Positions 36,021 to 45,175 of a stretch of DNA of 64,000 nt are shown in pieces. How positions within the stretch are numbered: position 1 is the first letter of the stretch; the number at the start of each line of letters is the position of its first letter. Under the pieces are notes generated by a model. The model was not told the DNA's origin, did no database searches, and saw only the letters and a list, made by a program, of their open reading frames with translations. A program made the translations under genes and the position numbers. Source of the DNA: Linanthus parryae (Eukaryota; Streptophyta; Magnoliopsida; Ericales; Polemoniaceae); contig JALGPY010000010.1 in the NCBI GenBank assembly GCA_023055425.1, positions 20,185,363 to 20,249,362 of the forward strand, given 5' to 3'.

Positions 36021-36789
36021 GTTTCGTACCCAGATTTTATGACTACTACGTTTATGGATTCATGATGATTATCTTAATTCAGCAAGTTATATCTGTTATT
36101 CTGGTTTTGATTATTATCGTATATGCATGATAGGACTGATCACCCAGGATTGCTATAGACCCGAGCTTGTAGGTGAAAACGTCAAGTTAGGGTTAGGAAG
36201 AAAAACCAGGATTTAGTACCTTACCCTGATAGACCGACCAGAGAAAGGGAGATAGGGCTAGCATCGAAAAACGTGAGACCAACCGTTAAAGAATTCGACC
36301 CGGGCCATTCGGACAGGTTAGAAACCCTAACAGGATTAGACCGAGATTGCAGACTTAGGCAGCTTAACAAGAATCCGAAAGCCTGCAAGATCGGGATTAC
36401 GTGTGGAATCTGAAAAGTCACTGCACAACTGGTACGTTGTACAGATATCGAGACTGCTGAGTGTTTTCATAATCGAACGTAAAACTGAAATATGTAGAAA
36501 CCCTAGGGGATCCTGGAGCCTAGTCGTCATCTATTATCGTTACAACCGATTCAGCTTATTTCAGAAAACGTCACAAAAATATTTACGTTTACGTTTTTAA
36601 TTTCTGTTTTTAGTTTAGTCACTACAATCACAATCTACTCCTCCTTGTTACTACACTCGGTTAACCGAAACTGACAACGTAAGTAAACCCGAAACAGTCC
36701 TCGTGGGAACGATCACCCGAGTCTAATTGCACCCGGTATTACAAGATTCGTACACTTGCGACAGCACGTTAGTTTGCACATCAAGTTTT

Positions 36790-36807
36790 TGGCGCCGTTG
36801 CCGGGGA
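36790..36807 (+). other. primer binding site, tRNA-Asp
   Basis: TGGCGCCGTTGCCGGGGA lies seven bases after the LTR and is the 18-nt complement of the plant tRNA-Asp 3' end. It is typical of Athila/Tat elements. Confidence 0.92.
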
Positions 36808-36929
36808 CTTTTAAGGGTCTATTTAGTAGTCAGAATTAGTTTTCTGAGTTTTTATTTATTTTCAGTTTTGTTATTTTTCTTTTTATCTCACTGCGTTTTT
36901 GAATCTGCGTTTTCAGGACTGTTTAGTTG

Positions 36930-38676
36930 ATGCCCAGATTGCCTCACGATTTGGTGTCACCACTCGACAACCCGGAAAATCTGTATACCGAACAGAACCG
37001 CAGAAACCGAGAAAGCAGGATGGCAACCAACCAGAGAGATCCACCCGAGAACACCGAAGCTGGTGGACAGGAACGAGAGACACGTACCCTAGCCCAGATG
37101 GCGCGGTACATTGAGGAGCTTGTCACAGCAGGACTTGCTGCCCGAAGCAACCAGAGAACATATAACCGATCTGGGAAGGCGTTGGTGGAAAATTTCGAAG
37201 TCCCCACCGGGGGGCATGAGCGAGCTATTGTGGTGCCCGAGATCACCGCCGAGCACTTTGACATCAAACCATCCACCATCCAGACGGTACAAACTCTCTG
37301 CCCGTTTCATGGCAGGGCCGACGAAGACCCGAACGATTTTATCGGGAAATTCGAAGATTACTGCGATAAGGTCCGATACAAGGGGGTAGAAGCAGAGGCA
37401 CTCATGTTGATCTTATTCCCATACTGTCTTTATGGAGTAGCCAAAGATTGGCTCGAATCCCAACCACCCCGATCCATCACCACATGGGAGCGAGATCCTG
37501 TCATTCAGACAGAAGATGGGGGAGACGGTTGTGGACGCATGGGACAGGCTCATGAGATTGGTCAAACGGTGCCCGAACCACGGTTTTGGAGACGCGAAAA
37601 TCCTGCAGGTTTTCTACCATGCCCTAGACAGGGAGAACGCCGATAGGATTGACAGAGAGGCCGGGGGAAACTTCCTGTATCACGTAGACAAAGAAGGTGC
37701 GTATGACCTGATGAAGCAGTTGGCCAAGCAGGACACCCGACTGTTTGACGATCGCAGGATGGCGGCTAGAGCCGAACCTGCAGAGGATGACCGTATAGAC
37801 AACCTGGCCAAGATCGTTCACGACTTGGTCAAGAAAGTTTACTCGGATAAGAAGACTGTTGCAGCAGTCGAAGAACCTGATCTGGACACAGCCATTGAGG
37901 AGCTAAGGACCGAAGACACCAATTACGTACAGCAGCAGTGGGACCCGAGCCGGTACCGACCGGGTATGAGAGACCATCCCGGGTTTCGGTACGGAAACCC
38001 GAACGCAGCAGTTTATGCACCGGGATTCCAGCACAGGCCACCGGCTTAGCAGGCTGCCCCGGCCCCGCAGGCTCAGTCAGTCCCATCCGCACAGCAGTAC
38101 GACGCTCAGATGAAAGAGATCAAGTCCATGTTCCAGACCATGGAGTCCCGGTTCAAGCACATGGATACCCTGACAGCAGATATGCAGACAACCAAAACGT
38201 CACTGCGCGCTTTGGAAGTACAGGTGGGGCAGTTAGCACAGTAGCTAACGGAGAGACAGCCAGGAAACCTACCCTCGAAAACAGTAAACAATCCACGGGC
38301 TCAGATCAATGCTATCTCCACTCGGAGTGGATTGGCACTGCAGGATCCACCGTATCCCAGCCACGCACGTGCAGAAAATTCGAAAGAAGTAGAACGCAAC
38401 TTGTCGGGCCAGGATAACAGCACAGTCGACCGCCCCTAGCCGAAGGGCTTGGTTGAGCAGGATGCAGTGCAGAACGAGACAGGTGCAGAAACTGTACCCG
38501 TCTCCAAGGAGGTCCCGTACCCCTTGCAGACACGAAAGAGGGATGACAGCAAGTACTACGCCAGGTTTCTCGAGATGTTCAAGCAGCTGCAGATTAACAT
38601 ACCTTTTGCCGAGGCTTTGGCTAAGATGCCCACTTACGCCAAATTCCTCAAGGACATCTTGTATGGGAGGAGGTGA
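36930..38676 (+). pseudogene. younger Athila-like gag, broken
   Basis: Gag would form the particle shell. The start chosen is the ATG at 36930 (MPRLPHD), 122 bp after the primer site. The capsid-like part has AQMARYIEEL, FHGRADEDP and WLESQPP. About 60 bp present in the old copy are deleted near 37490, shifting the frame; the remainder (37516 on, GETVVDAWDRL) is in another frame. In that frame stops lie at 38047-38049, 38242-38244, 38437-38439 and 38674-38676. Two of these align with CAG and one with TGG in the old copy. No zinc knuckle is visible, as is usual for Athila gag. Confidence 0.88.
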
Positions 38677-40225
38677 ATGAGCGATTTCGAGACCATATAC
38701 CTGACGGCAGAAGTGAGCAATTGTGTGAAGAATGGGCTACCGAGGAAGAGAAAGGATCCTGGCAGTTTCGTTATACCGGTTACCCTAGGGAACGCTTACA
38801 CAGGAAAGGCTCTGTGTGACCTAGGGGCCAGCATCAACCTGATGCCGTTGACGATTTTCAAGAGTTTGAAAGTCGGTGAACCCCGACCCACCAGAATCAT
38901 GCTGCAGATGACAGACAGGTCCGTAAAACAGGCCTATGGGGTTATCGAGGATATTCTGGTCAAGGTCGGCGAGTTGATTTTTCCGGCAGATTTCGTCATC
39001 CTGGACATGGAGGCAGGGGAGGTACCGCTCATACTTGGCAGGCCGTTTTTTGCCACGGGCGAAGCAATGATAAACTGCAAGAGCGGGGAACTGACCATGC
39101 AGATTAACGAGGAAAATGTGAAATTCAACGTTTTCAAAAATCTGCAACTGCCAAATTACTACGACCACGAGGACATCTTTGCTATAGATGTGGTGGACGA
39201 AGGCTGGGAAAACGAGGAGATGGACCAATTGTGGGAAGAAATCGACAGCATGTACGGGGATGAAAAGGAGAAGACTCGGTGCGAGCACGCCATGAGAGCC
39301 GAGGACTGGACCACCTTGCACCGGGACGAAGACGGCGGGCAAAATATGATTCTGGTCCCGTCACTCAAGGATCCACCCGCGCTGGAGCTGAAACCGCTCC
39401 CGAGCCATCTGAGGTATGCATATATTGGCGAAAATAGTACTCTGCCCGTAATCGTTTCGTCTCGTTTATCTCAGGAACAGGAGCAGAAACTGCTGGATGT
39501 ATTGCGAGAGCTTAAGGAAGCAATCGCCTGGACGATTGCAGATATCAAGGGGATCAGCCCCTCCTACTGCATGCACAAGATCCGAATTGAAGAAGGCAAG
39601 AAACCGGTGATTCAGCCCCAGCGGAGACTGAATCTGAACATGAAGGACGTTGTGCGAAAAGAGGTCATGAAGTGGCTGGAAGCGGGAATCATCTATCCCA
39701 TATCGGACAGCACGCGGATCAGCCCGGTCCAGTGCGTGCCCAAAAAGGGGGGTATTACGGTGGTGCAGAATAAAGATCAGGAGCAGATTGCACAGCGCAC
39801 AGTTACGGGTTGGCGGATCTGCATGGACTATCGGAGGCTAAACGATGCAACACTGAAGGACCACTTCCCGCTACCATTCATGGACCAGATGCTGGACCGG
39901 CTCTCCCACCACGCCTACTACTGTTTTCTGGACGGGTATTCCGGGTACAACCAGATTTGCATAGCCCCGGAGGACCAGGAAAAGACGACGTTTACCTGCC
40001 CGTACGGTACGTTCGCGTTTCGGCGCATGCCGTTCGGGTTGTGTAATGCTCCTGCCACGTTCCAGAGATGTATGATGGCGATTTTCTCCGACATGATCGA
40101 GAAAAATCTGGAGGTCTTCATGGACGAATTTTCACTATTCGGGGACAGTTTCGATGACTGCCTGTTCCATTTGGGCCAGGTTCTGATCCAATGCAAGAAG
40201 GCAAATTTGGTGATCAATTGGGAAA
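38677..40225 (+). pseudogene. younger Athila-like protease and reverse transcriptase
   Basis: An open frame of more than 500 codons. The protease motif KALCDLGASINLM (Asp about residue 48, codon 38818-38820) and LGRPFF are present. An acidic linker follows, then RT: EAIAWTIADIKG, CMDYRRLNDATLKDHF, FLDGYSGYNQ with the first catalytic Asp, MPFGLCNAPATFQR, and FMDEFSLFGDSF. The last motif should be FMDD; the second Asp is Glu (GAA at 40126-40128). A short deletion near 40225 shifts the frame before RNase H. The RT was probably weakened or dead even before the frameshift. Confidence 0.9.
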
Positions 40226-41149
40226 GTGTCACTTTATGGTCACCGAGGGGATCACAGAATTTCCAGCAAGGGACTCGAGGTGGACAGGGCAAAGATCGAG
40301 GTGATAAAGCAGCTTCCATACCCGACGAACGCAAGGGCAATCAAAAGTTTTCTGGGTCATGCAGGATTTTACCGAAGATTCATCAAAGACTTTTCCAAAA
40401 TCACAAAGCCACTCTGCGCTTTACTCGGAAAAGACGTACCATTTGATTTCGATGCAGCATGTCGGCAGGCTTTTGACCACTTGAATGAGAAGCTGACCAC
40501 AGCCCCGGTTATAACCACGCCAGATTGGTCACTCCCGTTTGAGCTGATGTGTGACGCCAGCGACTACGCAGTCGGGGCAGTTTTGGGACAGCGAAAGGAT
40601 AAGGTATGCCACGTCATTTATTATGCGAGCCGGGTACTCAACGATGCCCAACTCAACTATGGCACGACAGAAAAAGAACTGCTGGCCGTGGTGTACGCCC
40701 TGGATAAATTCAGGCCCTATCTGGTCGGGTCAAAAGTTATCGTTTTTACCGACCATAGTGCCCTGAAATACCTGCTGGACAAAAAGGACGCGAAACCGAG
40801 ACTGTTGAGGTGGGTACTACTGATGCAGGAATTTGATGTGGAAATCCGGGACAAGAAGGGAGTTGAGAACGTGGTAGCGGATCACCTATCCAGACTTGAG
40901 AACGTGAAGGTGGACCCGGTGCCGATCAAGGAAAACTTCCCGGACGAGCACATCATGGCAGTAAAAATCGGGAGACCATGGTACTATGCCATAGCCAATT
41001 ACTTGGTAACTGGCACGCTTCCCGAGGATCTTACCCCATCGCAGCGGAAAATGTTCATTGCCGAAAGTCGACAGTATTTCTGGGACGACCCGTACTTATT
41101 CAAACAGGGGTCCGACAACATCCTGAGAAGGTGTATCCCGACCCACTAG
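40226..41149 (+). pseudogene. younger Athila-like RNase H and start of integrase
   Basis: The frame continues from RT in a different phase: [11 protein letters not shown] and [16 protein letters not shown] (RT connection), then RNase H blocks [43 protein letters not shown] and VVADHLSRL. It ends in the integrase N-terminal region ([22 protein letters not shown]) at a TAG (41147-41149) where the old copy has GAG. All RNase H blocks look intact. Confidence 0.9.
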
Positions 41150-42265
41150 GCCTGGAACGTGATCCGACACTGTCACTCATCACAGTGTGGGGGTCATTTT
41201 GGGGGAACGCGAACAGCTCATAAAATACTGCAGTCCGGTTTTTTCTGGCCGACAATCTTCAAAGACTGTCACGACTATGTGCAGGGATGTGATAGGTTCC
41301 AGAGGACAGGAAACATGTCACACCGGGACGAGATGCCGATGACCGTGTGGCAGGAGGTAGAGCCATTTGATGTATGGGGGATTGACTTCATGGGTCCGTT
41401 CCCGTCTTCGATGGGAAATCTTTACATTCTGCTGGCAGTAGATTATGTGACAAAGTGGATCGAAGCGATCGCGTGTCAGAAAAACGATGCAGCTACCGTT
41501 GAGCGTTTTCTAAAACGTAACGTTTTCACTCATTTCGGGACTCCCAGGGCAATGATTAGCGACGAGGGCTCTCACTTCATCAATCGGGTTTTTGCGAAAG
41601 TTCTGAAACAGTACGGCGTGTCAGTTCATAAAGTCTCGTTACCCTACCATCCACAGACAAACGGGCAAGCCGAGGTGTCGAATCAAGAGATCAAGAGCAT
41701 ACTCGAGAAAACAGTGAATCTCGGCCGAAAGGATTGGTCCGTCAGACTGGACGATGCGCTTTGGGCCTACAGGACACCTTTCAAAACACCGCTGGGAATG
41801 TCACCGTACCAGCTCGTTTTTGGGAAAGCGTGCCACTTACCGGTGGAACTGGAGCACAAGGCGTATTGGGCCATCAAACTGCTCAACTTGGACTAGAATC
41901 TCGCAGGAGATAAGAGGAAAATGGCGCTGCTGGAATTAGAGGAATTCCGCAGAACGGCTTTCGAGAGTGCCAAAATTTACAAAGAGAAGACAAAGAAGTT
42001 GCATGATAACCGTATCACGCCAAAGCAGTTTAACGAAGGCGACAAAGTGCTTCTCTACAATACCCGGATGCGGTTCTTTCCGGGCAAGCTGAGGTCTCGT
42101 TGGTCGGGACCGTTCATCATCAAGCAGATTTTTGCCTGGGGGGCATTCGAGCTTGAAAATCCAAAAGACAAGTCCAGTTTCAGGGTGAACGGGAACCGGA
42201 TCAAGCCGTATCTCGAGACCGCCGAAGTCGTCAAAATAGACCCGGTCTATTTTGATGATCCGTAA
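41150..42265 (+). pseudogene. younger Athila-like integrase, zinc-finger Cys lost
   Basis: The HHCC zinc finger has CDRF in place of CDRC (TTC at 41297-41299; the old copy keeps Cys). The catalytic core is complete: [10 protein letters not shown] (Asp 41384-41386), ISDEGSHF (Asp 41561-41563) and QAEVSN (Glu 41672-41674). Between the second Asp and Glu there are 36 residues, not the usual 35, because of an extra residue in [11 protein letters not shown]; the old copy shares it. A stop at about 41894-41896 splits off the C-terminal part (MALLELEEF... RFFPGKL...), which ends at 42263-42265. Confidence 0.9.
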
Positions 42266-43381
42266 GAAGTAACAAGGTCGGGCCGTCGACCGTAAATCAC
42301 AAGGCGCTGTTTGGGAGGCAACCCAAAATTAATCGTTTATTTAGTTATTTTTATTAGTTATTACGTTATTATGTTCAGTTCTGAATTTCCGAGAGAGGCG
42401 AGATGAGCGGGTTTTTGACTTTGAATTTGAGAATGTGCAGATACAAAAACATCCAAAACAGCCAGAACCGGGAAAACAGAGGAAGAGAGAAGATTTGAAA
42501 AAAAAAAAAAAAAAAATTTTTGCCTCGGGCTGCGTATATACGCAGCCCTGCGTATATACGCAACCCGAGGGCAAAAAATATTTTTTTTTGTTTTTTTCGT
42601 TTTGTTTTCTGGTTGGGTATATACGCAGTACTGCGTATATACGCAAACAGAAAAGAAATAAAAAAAAAAAAATTGGATTTTTTTTCAAAACCCCAGGGGC
42701 ATTTTGGTCTTTTTGACCAAGTAGGGTTTATAATGAGTGAGGGGGCCGGCCAACTCCATTGTTGGCACCTCTCTTTCTCTCTCTTCCTCCATTTCCTCTC
42801 ACTTGAAGAACACAAATTGTGCATCGGACCTCCGAATCAAAATCCGGGCACATTTCTGGAATCCCCTCGTCGCAAGGATCAAGTTTCATCCATCAAAATC
42901 TAGAAACAAGCGAAAATCGAGCGGGCAATTTCTATCAAAAAGTGAGGTGTTCTTGAGGAAAAGTGCAGATTCGAAGGTGTTAGAGCAAGAACTAGCAAAA
43001 ACCGTACAAGGGAACGTGAACGAGGAGATCGAGGGCTTCGATTTGGTGGGCTCGGATTTCAATTCCGGGCAGTTTGGTTTTCTGGCGATTTTTCCGGCGA
43101 CCGCCGGCGGCTTTTCCGGCGACTTTCCGGGCAGAATCTCCGGTCTTCACCCCTGTTTAGGGAAGGTCGAAAATCTCATCCCTCGCTTTATTTTCCGTTT
43201 TGGCACGGCCCGTAGCCGGGCCCGTTATTTTCGGTAATTTTTCTTTTTGAAGCGGCACTTGCCGTGTGGACCTCTGGTAGCTCTTAGGTGGACTATCTAT
43301 TGAGACACACTATTTTTGTGCACGTTTCACTTTTTTGCTTATTTTTCCCGAGTCGGCACGTTTTACGAGGTTTGGTCTGTT
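42266..43381 (+). other. spacer between pol and env-like ORF, with palindrome clusters
   Basis: It begins with hairpin TTGGG...CCCAA (42311-42326). Palindromes TGCGTATATACGCA lie at 42531-42544 and 42549-42562, and a pair at 42614-42627 (one mismatch) and 42632-42645, again 18 bp apart. The first pair is enclosed by CCTCGGG/CCCGAGG, the second by TTTTCTG/CAGAAAA. Long A and T runs flank them (42498-42516, 42580-42600, 42660-42672). No gene is seen. A pyrimidine-rich stretch near 43325-43350 could serve as a splice acceptor for the next ORF, which is inference. Confidence 0.75.
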
Positions 43382-45175
43382 ATGGAGTTTAACGTACCCA
43401 TCCTAGACCCCGAGCAGGACGACATCCCGACTGACTATGAGGCGGATGAGATTACCTCTAGGCAGTTTGACAGTTTTAGGTTCGTCAACCATCATGCTCA
43501 GTTTTACTTTATGACCGGAACCAAAATGGGTCATAGCCTTCCCGTAGACTACCAGTTTCAGGTCGACCATACGAGCATGCCACCAGAGATGACAGAGTAT
43601 GCGAGTCGACCGGAAATCTTCGGAACGTCCCTAGCGGGATTTCCGGAGGTTTCTAGTTCTGACTTGGTGCGTGAGTTTTACGCGAACCTCATGCACAAGG
43701 GGGAGGGTGAGGCCAACGGGTATGTCCGTTGGGTGTATTTGCGGCGTACGTTTCTGTTGATCACGGCGGATACCATCCGCCAAGCGTACCAGATTCCGAT
43801 GCGCCATTTCTCGTGCGCATATGCTGAGTGTGCAGATTACCCGCCTAGCGATTCTGAGCTTTTGCGGGTTGTGACTGGGGGGTACCCGGGTGCCCATTTC
43901 GAGAGAGAGGGGCCAGGCGAGATAGGCAAGAAATTGCATTCTCATTTTATTACCGGCCCGCCACGTTGGTGGGCCGAGTGGGTAGTGAACAGGGTAGTGG
44001 GTATTAAGCATTTTACCTACCTTGACTTTGAGTACGTACTCTTAGTCTATTGCCTTCTTCTTAGACGAGAGGTTGACATTCCTCGTCGCATTTGGGTGTA
44101 CATGCAAGAGCGGAACTGCTCCGGTAGCCACAAGGGATTGGGGTACGCCAACCTCATCGCCAAACTGGCACGGGAGTTTGAGGTTCCGATGTATGATATA
44201 GAGGGTGATCTACTTCCTCCTAGGCCACGGCCTTATAGGAAGCTCATAGCCCGTCACCCGGGCCCACCACAGCCGGTAGTTGACCTCGATGAGGATGGCG
44301 ATATTATGGAGGAGGACCCCGTTCCTGCGCCTGCCCCTGCCCCTAGGAGGCGTTCGACTCAGGAGCGACCAGTTAGTCGCCAGGCATCGGCCGGACTTCG
44401 GCGATGCCGTACTAGTAGAGAGAGTGAGCGTCCCGAGTCGATTAGACAGAGGACTGAGAGGAATGCCCAGCCTCAGCCAGCCCGACAGCGAGGTCAGCCG
44501 ACCCCACGGGCCTACCCGACCCCACGAGCTAGACCGGCCCCGCCACGTAGACTGCCCCGAGTGGACGAGAGATTTGAGGGGTGTCAGGGCGGACGCAAGT
44601 CCATAGGAGAAAAGGTGTATGAGAGCGTGGGCAAGCTTTGGAGAGCGTTGACGCATAACCGCCGGACTCAGCGGAAGGTCACGAAGGAAACCCAGGCTGC
44701 CCTAGCTAGTATTCGAGAGGAGCAGCGGGATGCGGCTCGGCACGCAGGCCGAGAACCGCCACTCCCGCTGTATTTTCCACCCACCTACTCCAGCAGCTTT
44801 ACCGAGGGATGGTCGGATGACGGGGACTCTAGCGAGTGCACGTCTGCTCCACCACCTCCGACCCAGCCACCTCCCCCGCCTCAGCCATCACCGCCACCTG
44901 CCCGACAGGAGAGACGGCAGCCTGGGACACGATCCCGGCAGCCTACAGGTCGTCAGACTAGGACCCGTACCCAGCAGCCTTCGAGTGGCAGGACGACTTT
45001 GCGATCCCAGCCACCTAGCAGTTGGACTGGGTCCGAGTCGCAGTCCTCTGATTACCAGCCCCGTACACGGGCGCGTCAGCCGGTCTTTCGGTCTGATTCA
45101 GGGAGCAGCTCGCCGGGTAGCATATCCGGTACGTCGGAGACCGGGTTAGACCCGACATTTTTTCCGGACGAGTGA
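43382..45175 (+). CDS. env-like ORF (plant-transposon domain protein) of the Athila-like element
   Basis: An uninterrupted 597-residue protein starting at the ATG at 43382 (MEFNVPILD). Residues about 30-300 form the conserved domain of the 'putative plant transposon protein' type, with DLVREFYANL, ADTIRQAYQIP, WAEWVVNRV and IPRRIWVYMQERN. Residues about 300-597 are rich in Pro, Arg, Ser and Gln, probably disordered, with PPPPPQP and RSDSGSSS stretches. Only one short hydrophobic stretch (about 215-226, YVLLVYCLLL) is visible and there is no signal peptide, so a fusion glycoprotein role is not supported. Athila elements typically carry such an ORF downstream of pol; its function is unknown. 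It is the only long intact frame in the element. Confidence 0.85.
   Translation: MEFNVPILDPEQDDIPTDYEADEITSRQFDSFRFVNHHAQFYFMTGTKMGHSLPVDYQFQVDHTSMPPEMTEYASRPEIFGTSLAGFPEVSSSDLVREFYANLMHKGEGEANGYVRWVYLRRTFLLITADTIRQAYQIPMRHFSCAYAECADYPPSDSELLRVVTGGYPGAHFEREGPGEIGKKLHSHFITGPPRWWAEWVVNRVVGIKHFTYLDFEYVLLVYCLLLRREVDIPRRIWVYMQERNCSGSHKGLGYANLIAKLAREFEVPMYDIEGDLLPPRPRPYRKLIARHPGPPQPVVDLDEDGDIMEEDPVPAPAPAPRRRSTQERPVSRQASAGLRRCRTSRESERPESIRQRTERNAQPQPARQRGQPTPRAYPTPRARPAPPRRLPRVDERFEGCQGGRKSIGEKVYESVGKLWRALTHNRRTQRKVTKETQAALASIREEQRDAARHAGREPPLPLYFPPTYSSSFTEGWSDDGDSSECTSAPPPPTQPPPPPQPSPPPARQERRQPGTRSRQPTGRQTRTRTQQPSSGRTTLRSQPPSSWTGSESQSSDYQPRTRARQPVFRSDSGSSSPGSISGTSETGLDPTFFPDE

Larger units (their letters stand above)
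35181..36783 (+). repeat. 5' LTR of the younger Athila-like element
   Basis: It starts TGATAACGCCC and ends TTGCACATCA. It is longer than the 3' LTR almost entirely because of three more palindrome copies at 35591-35712. Overlapping open frames here (35301-35826) arise from the repeats and are not genes. Confidence 0.96.

Noticed and set aside
36790..36807. tRNA-like sequence
   Set aside because: Only the 18-nt complement of a tRNA 3' end is present. It is a primer binding site, not a tRNA gene.
43382..45175. A true viral envelope glycoprotein
   Set aside because: No signal peptide, no convincing transmembrane anchor and no cleavage-site pattern. The similarity is to the plant-transposon domain family, so 'env-like' is used for position only.
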